A DNA stretch of 64,000 nt from Telmatactis stephensoni (taxonomy: Eukaryota > Cnidaria > Anthozoa > Actiniaria > Isophelliidae), in contig JALIZF010001810.1 in assembly GCA_029948255.1 (NCBI GenBank), forward strand, positions 392,001 through 456,000, given 5' to 3'. The position numbers were made by a program, and so were the translations under genes. How positions within the stretch are numbered: position 1 is the stretch's first letter; each line of letters opens with the position of its first letter. The notes beneath the pieces are model-generated. The model ran no database searches, was not told where the DNA came from, and was given only the letters and a program-made list of their open reading frames with translations. This document shows positions 1 to 12,009 of the stretch, piece after piece.

Positions 1-938
1 ATGATTTTGAGAAATTCCCCCCGGAAAGTACTGTTTAAAATGCCGTAAATAAAGGGGTTTATCATACTTGAGCTGTAAACCAAAAATATATAAATCATAT
101 GTGGTGTCCTTGAGTCTTGGATTGAAGGGGCTACAAGTTTTAAGTAAGCAATTGCAAAAGATGGCAGCCAACAACACGAGAAACCAACCATAATGGCGAC
201 GATCACCTTGGTAACACGAATCTCCTCCGTACTCGTTGTTAATAGGCACCGAGCCCTTATAGAACGAATAGTCACCAAGTTATGAAGTCTTATGGCACGG
301 AACAGTTTAAAGTAGCAAAGAAACAGCGTTGTCATTGGCAACAGTGCAAAGAAGACACCAGTGATACTGTTCCAATGCCACCTTAAATGAAGGGTCGTAA
401 AGTTTTATGTGGCAGATCACTTTCCCAGCATCAAAGACGAAGATATTTTGTTCTAAAAACATAAAGATTGTAACATATAATATACAGAGAAGCCATGCGC
501 TGATAATCATTAGTATTGAGTTCTGATAGGTGAAGATACTACGATATAGACGCGGCTTTGCAACGCTGAGGTATCGATTTAACGCTACCAAGGGCAACAG
601 TTTGCAAGTGAAACGAAGGCCAGAACAAAAAAGAAAAACCCATGAATCTGACAGAGTAATGTTCCCAATGACCATCTTCCTTGTACAAGAACAAGAACTG
701 ATATTGGGATGCAGGTACATGCCATCAGAATATCAGCCAAGGATAAAGAGAGAATAAATAAGTTAGTGGGTATTTTACGGAGATGGGCGTTTCTCAACAC
801 TGCCATCCACACCAAAATATTACCAACAAGAGCTAAACCATCTACAATGGACATCAACGTTGACTCCAGAATAACTTGCCAAGTTGGACGAGATGAAAGC
901 CATTGCGCAAAGAGACTTGAATTACTTGTGCCGTTCAT
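1..938 (-). CDS. Class A (rhodopsin-like) GPCR, melatonin-receptor/orphan type; C-terminus cut by window edge; three apparent +1 frameshifts
   Basis: A seven-transmembrane receptor read leftward, starting with an N-glycosylation-rich MNGTSNSS head. TM1 to TM3 are in one frame (938 to about 600). TM3 to TM4, with the NRY motif (ALNRYLSVAKP), are in a second frame (about 590-380). TM5 to TM7, with CWLP in TM6 and NPFIYG in TM7, are in a third frame (about 380-1). Removing one base near 601-603 (AAA), one near 588-589 (GG) and one near 378-382 (GG) gives one continuous receptor. Intronless, as many cnidarian class A receptors are. The NRY in place of DRY and the TM7 signature resemble melatonin-receptor or melanopsin-annotated orphan GPCRs. 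The opsin retinal lysine position (six residues before NPxxY) holds Tyr, so it is not an opsin. It acts at the plasma membrane through G proteins; ligand unknown. Either a real gene with sequence errors or a young pseudogene. Confidence 0.85.
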
Positions 939-2384
939 TGCTGAGTCGCGGTTTTGAGGGAAAAAATAGTTCGTTTTGTTTTTCTATGTTTGCTCGGATC
1001 GATTTGACGTTTGATAAATAGTCATAATCTGTTTTGAACGAGCAGTAAGTCAGTCAGTTATCTTTCACCTGTCATCTTTCATCTGTCTACTTCCACCATG
1101 AAGCTCTGATTATCCCCGGAGGGGCAAACATCCAATTTATGACTTCTTTCTGATAACTCTTACTAATGTGCGCTCTATCGAACAAGATTGGACACCAGCT
1201 CATCAAATATCAGCTTTGTGTGGGCCAGAAGCTTATCCTTGATAAGAACGACATTGATTTACCGGTTTGCACTGGAAGTTTGCTTAAATTCTGTCAGGTA
1301 ATTGATTTTAGACGTTTGTCGATAGTTTACAGCAGTTTAACTGACACAAAATTGACGGAAAATTTGTCAGGGCTTCAAAACGTTCTGTGCATGGAAGTCC
1401 ATATGTCTTGGCTTTTATTAGTGGGTCCAATAAAGCTCTCTAGTGCTCTAAGGGCCTTAGTTGTCATTCAGTCGCCTCAAACACATCCCATGTTTTCAAA
1501 CAAACACCGCATCCGCTAGTACGAATAAACACAACTGCAACAGTGATTGGATTTCCGTGGTTATTCAAATACAAGCACTCATTAGCCTGTCCCCATCTCT
1601 TGACAAAATGAATGTTTATTCAAAACACAATGGCACGTTATTACTGAGACATTTATGACAACACTGTGTTCATCACACGATCATTTTGCAGATTTTAGGC
1701 GTATCTTTATTTGATATAAAGGTTCCCGCATGGGTATCAGCTTCCCATTAACTGACTCGTATCTACTATTAGCGCAATCTAGTGATTTTATCACCTTATC
1801 ACGTGACCTGCTAGTTAGGAAAATACAATATTAGAGATGTTTGTGCAAAGATAAAAGATATCTATATTTTCTTTATTTAAGAACTTAGTGCGCGATATTA
1901 ATTTAAAGAAGGCTTTTAATTAAGTTTGAGGTCTTTAAACATTTGATTTTGTGAATACTGGTAATCTTCAGACTAAGGTACATTTATTGGAAGAGCGCTC
2001 TCGCAAATTTATACATAAAAAAGAAGTTAAAAATATAGGTTGAAAGCATGATTCTAAGAACGATAAAACAGAATCACGTATTAAAAACAAACAGAATGTG
2101 ATAAAAAAATGATAAAAAGCAAATAACGAACATATACATTGGGGAAAATGATAAAAAACATACATTACTAACAGCAAGTGGCTGTTTGAAGGTCACTTAA
2201 ATCTCTCACCATAATAGTCTTTGATACAAAAAGTTCCTCTTGTTGACACTTAAGACTTTCTTAAAAGGCCTTCAATAGCGAAATAGCTTTCCTGTAAATA
2301 TCATATTTTTGAGTTAATGTTGCCTTTGAGAGTAGACATGAGAGCAAAAACCGTGATTACCTACGGAAGTACGTGATCTCACGG

Positions 2385-2735
2385 TTATACGCTACGTTCA
2401 GTTGTAATACGGAAAAATCGTATCGTTTTTTAGTGAAACGGAATCTTGTCTACGTATTACTAAGACATTGTTAAAATCTTAGAACAGATTTTGTGTTAAT
2501 GGAAAATAAACGTACGTACGCAATACATACTAGCGCACTTACGGTAAATACGTAACGCACATCGGTAAATCTTAGAACAGATTCAGTTGTATAAATGGAA
2601 AATTACGTACTTAATGCACATACTGCGAGTAGCGTACGTAGGGTAAATACGTAACACACATACGGTAAATGGAACAGATTTTGTGTGAATGGAAAGCGTA
2701 CGTACTAACGCATATACGGTAAACGTGGAACGGTT
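2385..2735. repeat. Imperfect tandem repeat with tacgta-rich units
   Basis: Blocks containing ACGGTAAATACGTAACGCAC-like text, GGAAAATTACGTAC and GAACAGATTTTGTGT recur about three times with a spacing near 100 bases. The units are diverged and rich in CG-containing TACGTA steps that contrast with the AT-rich surroundings. Confidence 0.55.
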
Positions 2736-3111
2736 CAGACCCCTATTAAACTTCAAGAATCCTTTTCCCGTGGCTCACCGTAAAGCATACTCAAACTATC
2801 TTGAAACTAGATACTCAAACTATCTTGAAAACGACTCCTATCTTGATATTCACAAAGGAATCATAAAAACATCAATATGAAAGGATTTTTAAAAGGACTG
2901 GGCTCTGAAATGTTACTGTATGTATTTTGTGCTGATTTGACGTTACACGAAAGGTACGGTTACAGCAATGCGAAATCGTATCGCATAGTTCCCCACTCAT
3001 ACTTAATCTGTTCCATTCATATTAAAACCTTCAATATCTGTCAGTCATACACACAGTCAGTCTCAAAAATGTTGTCCATGAACAAATACATAAATAATAT
3101 CTAAAAGTGTG

Positions 3112-3268
3112 ATAGCGCGTATTTCGTATGACTGGGAGAACGCTCGCACGGTCACCATGCACACGGCACGGTTACGGCAAGAATTCCGACTGTTTTTATA
3201 GACATCACGGAACTGACACGGTGACGGCACGGCGCGGTCCGTTTCACACTCATACGAAAACCGCTCTA
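3112..3268 (-). mobile_element. TA-flanked MITE, GTATGAGTGTGAAA family
   Basis: Ends with TTTCACACTCATACGAAAAC followed by CGCTCTA and opens with the matching inverted terminus. The core carries CGGCACGG and GGTTACGGCA blocks. The same layout recurs at 3927, 12320, 12554, 17588 and 30786, so this is one dispersed non-coding family with inverted termini ending TAGAGC and TA flanks. Confidence 0.7.
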
Positions 3269-3429
3269 ATGAAGCATCTGGAATAAATATTATCTTATAG
3301 GTAATGTTTTAGATGCATTCTAGAAATGGAGTACATCCAAGTATAATTGCAGTGTTTATAAAGATAAAGTGGATTGATTCCATATGTCGGTCTGGTCGCT
3401 CCTTGCCTGGGCTACCCAACGATATAAAG

Positions 3430-3801
3430 GTAAGTACTTGGTGTATGCAACACCAATTGTATGCAATACCAAGTGTATCAAATAGATTGTATACACCTAT
3501 TTCAAAAAAGGTTGTCACCGCTAAGAGCGATAGGCGATAGGTAATAGGTCATTCCAAGACCGCAAAGCACAATTGATTTCTAATTGATTTACATATGAAT
3601 AGCCAAATATTTGATGGAAGAGTGTAATTCTTAGATTTAGGATGGCTTAATTAAGAAATCAATAATGCTTTGCGGTCTTGGAATGACCTATTACCTATCT
3701 CCTATCGCTCTTAGCGGTGACAACCTTTTTTGAAATAGGTGTATATCAATGGTGTGTCATCTATTGATACACTTGGTGTTGCATACACCAAATACTTACG
3801 T
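3430..3801. mobile_element. Large foldback element with arms of about 150 bp
   Basis: The left arm (3430-3585) and right arm (3653-3801) are reverse complements over most of their length. Both contain GTGTATGCAACACCA-type text, CCTATTTCAAAAAAGGTTGT, a GCGATAGG block and CATTCCAAGACCGCAAAG. The loop is about 70 bases. There is no ORF. It resembles a non-autonomous foldback DNA transposon. Confidence 0.8.
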
Positions 3802-3926
3802 AAGAGGAGCGAAAACCGCGACTAATGGAATCAGCCTAAGGGGTAAAGCTGTTTTCTTGTGATGGTCACGTAATAGCTCTTTTTATAAATATATAATTAT
3901 GGGCAACTCAGTTGAGAATGACTGTA

Positions 3927-4026
3927 TAGAGCGGTTTGCATACGAGTGTGAAACGGACCGTGCCGTGCCGTGACCGTGTTTTCTATATAAAACCTTGTCA
4001 TGCCGTTTTCACAGAAATCTACTCTA
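3927..4026 (+). mobile_element. TA-flanked MITE, GTATGAGTGTGAAA family (short copy)
   Basis: Starts TAGAGCGGTTTGCATACGAG, continues with GTGTGAAACGGACC and CCGTGCCGTGACC, and ends GCCGTTTTCACAG followed by TCTACTCTA. A shorter copy of the family also seen at 3112 and 12554. Confidence 0.65.
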
Positions 4027-4185
4027 GAGGTTTTGCATGGTCATTTAAAAGATGCCTTGTTGGATGGTAGGAACAATAACATCATTTTACATTAGGAAGA
4101 ATCCCAATTCTAGATGACAGAGATCTTTTTATCTGCCTACCCAACATGGTTGCTGGCACGTGATCTGTATATAGCTGTTTTTCCA

Positions 4186-4346
4186 AAAAGGTTGACGGGG
4201 CGAATGGCGATCGGCGATTGGTGATTGCACGACCGACAGGAACTGTGGTCACGCTATTAGACCGCTTTGCGGTCGTGCAATCACCAATCGCCGATTGTCA
4301 TTAGCCATTCGCCCCGTCAACGTTTTTTGAAATAGCTATACAAGTA
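4186..4346. mobile_element. Small foldback element related to 3430-3801
   Basis: A near-perfect hairpin. The arms read CAAAAAGGTTGACGGGGCGA and the reverse complement, then GGCGATTGGTGATTGCACGA and its partner. It shares the CAAAAA-GGTTG shoulder and a GACCGCAAAG-like apex with the 3430-3801 element but has a different arm body. No coding capacity. Confidence 0.75.
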
Positions 4347-4392
4347 CTGAGCTGAAGTAGTGTTCTTCAAGAAGATTACATTCCCTACTGCT

Positions 4393-7300
4393 CTATTTCA
4401 ACATGTCTTCTTTAGTGATGTTCTTGTAGTCGTATCTAGGATGCCCGTCATACTCTACCACATATCCATTGATAAGGCATTGTATTAACCACTCTAGCCC
4501 AACAACTGGGATTCCCAACATCTCACAAGTGTACTGTAAACTCTGCGGAAGATTCTTCGTGTTTGAAATAACTACATTACAGAGTTCATGATCTTGGAGG
4601 TTCGCCGCGCGGCCTGGACGATTTGGTAGCTTAGTGATCACGTGACCTCCAGCGGCGAGAATGACACTGGACCACGCGGTCTTGAAGTCGCTACCGCCTT
4701 GTAAATAGATCTGTTTAAGCAATAATAAAGATAGTTTTTTTTATAAGTGAGGGTCTCATAATATAGGCATGCCCCGCCTATATATGGTTCCAAAATATAA
4801 TCATTTTTGCTCTGGTGCTAGCCTGCGTCACTTCCGGAAAAAAACTCGTTTTGTCCGTCTGCGTAACAGCGACAAGAAAAGAAGCTTCTGATTGGCTAAA
4901 TTAACGATGCTTGCCATTGGATATTGCCATAGAAACGGTGTTACGTCATGTTGGCGCGAAAGAACATCAAATAAGAAACGGCGTTAGAATGACCTTTTAG
5001 CCAATCACAAGCGTCTTTTCAAAACCAGAGACCGTTTCAAGAACACAATTCATGTTAACTTTTCAAGGACAGTGATATAAAAACTCGAAAAGATATAGAA
5101 GACTCGAAGAGCAAGAGAAATACACTTGACTTCGCCTCATGTTCCTAGACTTGCTCAACTTTCTCATGTTCAACAAGTTCCAACGTGTTTATATCACAGA
5201 AACGCGAGTATTTTATGTTGCTTCAATAAACTGTACTCACATTCAGTCCATCAAGTATCTTGCGTCTTTGTAACGACCCACATTCCACCACCTCATCAGT
5301 CTCTAGACTTTTACCAGCAGGCAACAGATATTTCTTGAAATCCTGGAGTTTGTTTAAAGCACAACAGTCATGAATCCACAGATGGTGCACTAATGGTACC
5401 CCGTGCGCCAAGCACTGGAAATACTTGATTGTTCTCTGACAGGATTTAGAAATAAGAAAGCATTGGTCCGCTGCAGTTTTCTGTGTTTCTTCAAACTTCT
5501 TGAGGACCACGCCACCACCGGATTCGATTTGAAGTTCAAGGCGCGCACGGTCAAATTCAACCTGTTCTTCCTCGCTGTCTGTTGAGACTTCACTTTTGGG
5601 TGGGTTACGACATCCAGTGATTAAGAAAGCTAAGCCAGCAAACAAAGTATTATTTGATGGCACAGGATTCGGGTCGCTCCGTGAAGATTCAGCTATCACA
5701 TTTGTTGCGTTTTGGGTTTTTCTTGGAGACTTTCTCGTAGGAACACTACTTGGCTTTTTTAACAAACTTCTCTTAACTCGATTTCCACGTTTTTTGAGCC
5801 GTTCTTCGGAGCTCCCTTCGCTGCTACTTTCTGTAGCGCGTCGCAGCCTTGCCAAGTTGCGCACTCGTCGTTTGTGTGTTGACTTTGGCGTTTCTTCGCC
5901 TGCATCATCATCTCTTGCAATAGATCGTTTCGTCTTAGTTGGACTAACGGGTTGTTTATCACGTCGGGTTATTAATTCAGTTGAACTACTACTTGTGTCT
6001 TTAGCACTCGTGTCCCTTGACTTACTCGTGCCCCCACTACTTGACTTACATGACTTGGATTTCTCACTCACATCTGACGCAGTTCGAGATAACCCACTAC
6101 TACTACTACTTCTAGTCCGCGGTACAATCGTACTCGCTTGCAGCTCGGACAATATAACATACTTTTCTAAATATCTTTTTCGTTTGTTCGATATTTCGAT
6201 TTCATAGCCTTTATCTGCACCTGATCTAAAATGTCCTACTATGGTTCCCGGATCGTAATATCCGTCAGGATCTTGAGCTAGTACTTCCTGGCCTATACTG
6301 AGGGACTCTGTGACGATCAGGTGCTCAGAATGGACTCTCCGCCGATCGCCATCATCAAAAAGAACATTATGGCTAAGACCAGATTTTACTTCTGATGATC
6401 CAGTGAGTATCCCAGGGTAAAAGAAGTTGTCAGACCAACGCGCGAACACACGCATTCCTGGCGTAAGATGTATCCCGGATGTTGGGGTTGCTGAGGGAGT
6501 TTTATCAACGACTGTTTCTGTAGTCTGTTTGCGCGGTGACGTAGCTCGTTCAGTATGTAGTTTAGATGGTGATTTTGTCTTGTCTTTCTGAGTTTTTTTG
6601 GATGGTTTCGAAGCGCCTTCCACTCTGACTTTCTTCACTTTGCGTGGTATTTCATCACTGGATGTACTTGTGTCTTTGCGCCGCTTTCTTCGTGGAGAAC
6701 CACGTGGTACCTCTGGAATAGGTGTGTCAACACGCTGTGGTTGTCGTACATATGAGTTCCCTGTCTCAGTGAATGTTTCTTTAGATTCTTTTACTGTTTC
6801 ATTGGTTTTGACCTGAGGATCGTCATTTTCCTCGTACGAAATGGTCTGAATCACCTCGTCACTTCCTTCTCTAGTCGTTTCAATAGTAATAATTCGTTTT
6901 ACCACAGTTGTGACCGTAGTGATTGTTCGTGTTTTTGTCGTCTTTACGTACGACTTATCTTTCTGTCGCTTGCTAACAGGCGGGGAAACTGCTTCATCTT
7001 GAGAAGAAAACAGAAATGGATTGTGGTCATTATCTTTCTGAATTTCATGCTTAGAACGCTTGCGGGCATCCTTCCTCGCTCGCTCGAAAACAGACATTTC
7101 TGTTGAACGTGTTGTGGTCTTGGGTGAAGTAGAAGTTGGAATGTTGTTGATCTGTAAGGAAACCTCCATGCTTTCTGTGTCGCTGACAGGACTTTGCTGG
7201 CGTGGCATAGAGAATGTTAACGAGGGAAGTTGTTGATGATGCGTGACCTCGGTATTTGAATCTAAAAATCAATGAGGTAAAAAAGCTTGATATGTTCCGT

Positions 7301-10300
7301 GAAATTCTGATAAGAATAAATGTTGATTTAAGTGTACAATTTTTTTAATGCTTGCGCGCTAATTTGGGGACACTGTACTCTCACACAAACACTACCATTG
7401 TATTCTAGAATTCTATGAACTCTCTGCTCACTAGTTCGTTTTTACTAGGGAGGAAAACTGGAGGACCTGGAGAAAACCCTCACAGCAAGGGAGAGAATGA
7501 ACTAACAAACTCGACACACACGTGATGCCCCACCCAGGAATCGGGGGCGGGAAGGAGGAGGGAGAGGGCTTATGTTCGGAAGGAAATTTTGCGTCTCACG
7601 GAATGTTAAAGCAAAAAGCTATATTTAGCTAATTTTCAGAAGAACTTTTGCGTTACAAATGTACGACATGTCTTAGTTTTCCGGGGATGGGGGGATGGGC
7701 TTTTTTTCGTAACTTTATGTATTCATTTGAAAGGGCCTTATGACAACATACTAAACTCAGCACCATCAAACACCACCAAACTTACAACCAGTTACCTGAT
7801 GAAGACATACTTGGAGTTTCACAAACAGAAGTGGTGGGTTGAACTTCAGGTTGCCAAGTCCGTATGGGTGGGGGTGAAGTACATGTAATAGGTTGCAAGG
7901 GTGCTTCACTTTTTGGTAATGAAAAATGAAAGCCAGTTCCCGATTCACTGGATAACTCAGTTATCAACAGTGGCACTGAAGATTTTCTTGAACTGTTAGT
8001 ACCATGTTTCTGGTTAGACTGATCATCTTGAGTTGTTTCAGCTGGTTCTGTATCTTGTTTACTGGATTCTTCTGAAGAGTCTTTTTCGCTGACAGTATGT
8101 TGGGACAATGACTTATAAAACATAGGGTTAACTGGATCTGTGGTTGTCTGGGAATGAGTGCTGCGAGGCAAGGATGATGGCTTGATACTGGTAGTCATGG
8201 CAACGTCTTCAGTATAAGTTATGGAGGTGGTAGCTGTGACATGCAGTGGTTTGGCAGTGGTTGTCATGGCAACAGCCTTAGTATGAGTTATGGAGTTAGT
8301 AGCTGTGACAGGTGGCTTGGATGAGGTAGTCAAGACAACATCTGCGTCAGTATGAGTTATTGAAGTGGTGCCTGTTGTACAAGGCTGTTTGGTGGTGGTA
8401 GTCATGGCAACATCAGTATCAGTTACAGAGGTGGTAGCTGTGACAGAAGGTGGCTTTGTAGTGACAGTCATGGCAACATCTGCAACAGTATGAGTAAATA
8501 GTCTGGTTGTTGTTGCCATAAATAAACTTGGTTCAGCAAGTGAAGTCTGTAATGTGGTGGGACTTGAATTAAATTCTGATTCAGGAATAAGTGGAGGGGA
8601 GTCTACTGTTTGGGATTGAGTCAAGTGTAACTCAAAATCCATTGGTTCTTCATCAGTAGGTGGAAAACTTGAAGATTGGCAGACAAGATTATTTTCATTA
8701 CCTGACAAAGAAAAATAGGTATAAATTTATTGCATTACAAGAGCAACAGAATGGTAAAAGGCAATTCACCAAAGTGATTTTCAAGGTTAAGGTAAGTTGT
8801 GTACCCTCTAACTCCTCCCTCTGTTCACAAGATTGCTCTGCTAAGCAACAAAGGTTAGAGAGAAGTTGAAACAAAAGTTGTATGAAAATTTCCAAAATAG
8901 AAACCTTTGATCTGAGTCTGACAATGGACACTAACTTCAGAAGTCATGACAAGCATATGGAGTCCCTTAGCCTCCATCACATCTGGAAATAAAACTTGTT
9001 TAGTCTAAACAAGAGGTATTTGTGTGGATGTGATACATGTTACCTCTCCTTTAGAAAGTTCACATTAATAAAATACATGTATGTTATGTTAGAGGAGTTT
9101 TACACTTAATTACATTTACCACTCGATTTATTGTTGTTGTCTTGTGTTGAATACGAAGATGCACCAAACAAATCTTCTGACAATTCTGGTTGAGAGCAAG
9201 CTGACTTTTGGGTTGTTTTTGCAATAGCCATCAAATTGGCAAGTCCTTGATGTTCATCGATGACAAATGAACAAGGAGACAGTGAATTACTGTCATCATT
9301 CTTGGGTGTAACATCAACTTTATCAGATTTCAAAACAGATGGAGAATCACCTTGACTTTCATCCATCAAAAAAGTGACATGCTTGATGGGTTTTTCTTTA
9401 GTGGTTCCTACAATACATAATTCGCTTCTACTTGAGTCTGTGTTGACTGACTGCCATGGGTGTGCATGTTGCTCTTGTGATAGCTCTTTGTCGCTTGTTT
9501 TGTCAACACTACTGCTTGATGAAACTGAAGTATCTGAAGGTGTTGAGGTTATTGTGACTTTTTCTTCTACTTTATGCTTGGCTAACAACTCTTTCTGCCA
9601 TTGTGGCAAATCATCAAATTCTTCATTATCCTTATCTAAATTTGCCAAGTTCTTTTGGCCAGAGGAGGGTGCTGTCATCTCTTGTTCTTCAGGAGTAGAT
9701 GATAATGTCATTGCTCTGTACTGAAAAGAGCTAGGAGATGGGTTGATTATTTCTGATGACAATGAACTACTTCCTGCTGTTGAAACAGCAGTGTACTGCA
9801 CAGATTGTTCTGTTGGTGATGAGGGTAAAATCATGGGTGCTCCACCAAATGATTCAGAAGGTGAAATGTCTTTGGGACCTGAACTTGATGTCCCAGAAAA
9901 TTGAAGACAGTTGAAACCATCATGACTTGGAGGGGTATGAAGCTCTTGACTATCCATTGGAGTAGATGTTCTGGTAAGAACTTGTTTGTATAAGTCATGA
10001 TCTTGAGCTTTTGCTTGTTTTTGCTTGCTGTCAACTGGTGTTGATCTGTCCTGGGGGGTGCTGATTCGTGAAACGTCTTGCGATGAAATAGCTGCACGAG
10101 AATCTTCTTTGTCAGCAAATAAGTCTTGTGAACAAAGTTCCTCTTCCTTTTCTACTATGTCTTCCTTCACTGCCTCAAGAGCATGTGGGTGAAAGTCTTG
10201 TGAAACTCCAGTAGAGGTATAGCTTGAAAGGCTACTTGCACTGGTATTGCTTGCAGGATACAGGCTTGACGAGCTGTCTGATCGGGACTTGCCCACTAAA

Positions 10301-11968
10301 ACAGAAAATACCATTTCTGATAAATACATCTCTACCTATTTATTTTGGGTATATATATGTGGGGCAATTGATTACTCTTAATGTCCCCACCCAGGTTAAT
10401 TTTATCTCCTGGCTTGACCTACGGGGTAAATAAGCGGCTGCACACAGGCTAGGCTTGACCCAGGGTACAAACATTTTAAGCATGGAGGATTGGGCACTAG
10501 CCTTGTGTTCTGGCTTTATAATTTTGTGAAATCAGCTGTTGAGGAGGTACAGGTATGGAAATTTGACTCATTTTCGCTTTTCTGGGGTAAGGAATTTTAT
10601 CAAAAATTATTGAAAAATCACATATTTCTCACTTATGCCCAACCCCCCTCTAGATATCTCAGGCTTAACATTGATACATGTATAATTCATTAATTAACTT
10701 GCAAGTAGATGTCACGTTTCTAATCCCTTCACAGAGCAAGAGTAAAAGTTACATGTACCACTGCCACCCTTGTGATTTCTACATCCCCAAATTATGGTCT
10801 ATATTTAATAAAAATCTGCTTCAAAACCAGTCAAACGAAAATGTCATCATATGTAGATTCTCTTGCAAGTTATAACTGGCTCATAGAAACAATGTTTCAT
10901 TGCATCATCTTTGGGAATGGTCAATCTGGGAAGTTGCAAGAGCCAGCTCACTTGCTGGCAATGCTGAGGATCGTCTGCTAGACGAGTATACCTACCCTGT
11001 GAGCAGAGTCGTTCTTTAACCTTTCCCTAGTGAGAAAAGGAAGACTCTGCTCGTAGGGTAGGTTAATACATTGATAGGACAGTGTATTAGAGTGCTTTTA
11101 TGCCCATAAAAAACATTGAAATTCCTGCTGTAGCTAGCCTCCTCTGCATCCCCTTGGGCTTCCTTTGGCAACTTCCCTAAACAGGAAGCCCAAGACCACA
11201 GAAAACAAAAGTTCACAGTGATTGCTGGGGAGGCTATATATGCCATAATCATGCTGTTTTCACAGTAATACGAATACTGCTTTATTGAGAACTTCCAGGT
11301 ACTAGGTCATTAATTAAGCTGACACTCACTTGAAGATGATGATGATGATGATTTTTTCTTAAGCATTGGAATCATGTCACTTCTCGACTCTTGACTCGGG
11401 TAAACTTCGTCAGCCAGTGCTGTAGATGCCTGACTGTAGTTTTCATGTCTTGATGAACCAGATGACGAGCTGCTTGTGTTTATCAATTTTAAAGACCTGT
11501 TGGACTCACTGCTAGTAGTACTGTCATCGTGTTTACCAGTTGGTATAGCACTGGTAGTAGTTTGCCCTGATTGCCTTGCTGGTATTAGATCAGGTACTGA
11601 TGAACCACTTGAGTTTTCATGATGATCATCGCCTCCTCCCCCCTCACCACTTTGAGGCGGGCTTGGAAGGGGCTGCATGTGTCTGTCACTCAGCTGAAAA
11701 ACTTTTGACTGCCAAAATCTGAAAATGAAAGATGTTGCTTGATCTGTTGTTATACGATCCTGGAGCGTTCTGATCGAATAAAATAACTAAAATCACAAAA
11801 TTAGCAAATACATTGCTTATTCAGCACTCATTAAAAAGATCTGTAGTAAAATATTATAAAAATGATTTAGAATCTTTATGACTTGGTAAATTTCCCATGT
11901 TTATCAGTTTCAAATCGAACGCCACTTTGTTACCCACAAGCCTCAGCAGGCATCGATAGGCAATGCAT
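4393..11968 (-). CDS. TP53BP1: TP53-binding protein 1 (53BP1) homolog, DNA double-strand-break repair scaffold
   Basis: Exons on the minus strand: 11968-11934 (tentative start, MHCLSMPAEACG), 11718-11330, 10295-9120, 8701-7796, 7261-5241 and 4710-4393. All junctions are GT/AG and in phase, giving about 1,615 residues (human about 1,970). The N-terminal half is Ser/Thr/Gln-rich with many SQ/TQ sites of the ATM/ATR kinase type. It includes PMILPSSPTEQ and FHFSLPK, which match short conserved human blocks. The middle has the TVTTVVKRIIT segment. Tandem Tudor domains lie near residues 1,100-1,215 (VFARW, FFYPG, LFDDGD), then a basic stretch. Tandem BRCT domains follow near 1,372-1,614 (LFAGLAFLITG; WIHDCC; YLLPAG; GLEWLIQCL). 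The family binds H4K20me2 nucleosomes in the nucleus and restrains end resection. The first exon is the uncertain part; everything from 11718 down is secure. Confidence 0.93.
4711..5240. other. Last TP53BP1 intron with repeat remnants
   Basis: Bounded by a GTGAGT donor and an AG acceptor on the minus strand. It contains AGCAAGAGAAA and CGTGTTTATATCACAG blocks that also occur in the foldback element at 62785-63090, so it probably carries a decayed relative. No exon is apparent. Confidence 0.5.
8155..8520 (-). repeat. In-frame tandem repeat coding Thr-rich units inside TP53BP1
   Basis: Four to five degenerate units of roughly 20-26 residues. Each has an AMTTT or TTSxKP block, an ATTSIT or TSVT block and HT/DT spacers. 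The reading frame stays open through the array. Copy number probably varies between individuals; no domain is recognised. Confidence 0.7.
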
Positions 11969-12009
11969 TGTGGGTAAACTGGCGAGGTGTCTTTCCAACA
12001 TGGCGTTTC
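11930..12009. promoter_or_regulatory. Compact bidirectional promoter of TP53BP1 and SUCLG1
   Basis: A perfect 10-bp inverted repeat (TTACCCACAA at 11930-11939, TTGTGGGTAA at 11968-11977) lies immediately upstream of the SUCLG1 start. The palindrome CAATGCATTG (11961-11970) overlaps its right arm. The SUCLG1 ATG is embedded in AACATGGCG, matching the YY1-type AANATGGCG start-site element. If the tentative TP53BP1 first exon is right, the two start codons are about 31 bases apart. Confidence 0.55.

Larger units (their letters stand above)
939..4392. other. Intergenic region between the GPCR and TP53BP1
   Basis: No conserved coding sequence is visible. Short ORFs here have no recognisable motif or composition. 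The first 1.4 kb (939-2380) is plain AT-rich DNA. The rest holds a decayed tandem repeat near 2385-2735 and four palindromic elements listed separately. Confidence 0.6.

Noticed and set aside
1..938. Opsin identity for the GPCR
   Set aside because: The TM7 retinal-binding lysine position is Tyr, so only a general class A receptor can be claimed.
1166..1519. 117-residue open frame in the intergenic region
   Set aside because: No homology-like motifs, no splice context, composition like translated non-coding DNA.
5596..6207. Leu/Val-rich 203-residue frame opposite TP53BP1
   Set aside because: Antisense shadow of the Ser/Lys-rich 53BP1 exon.
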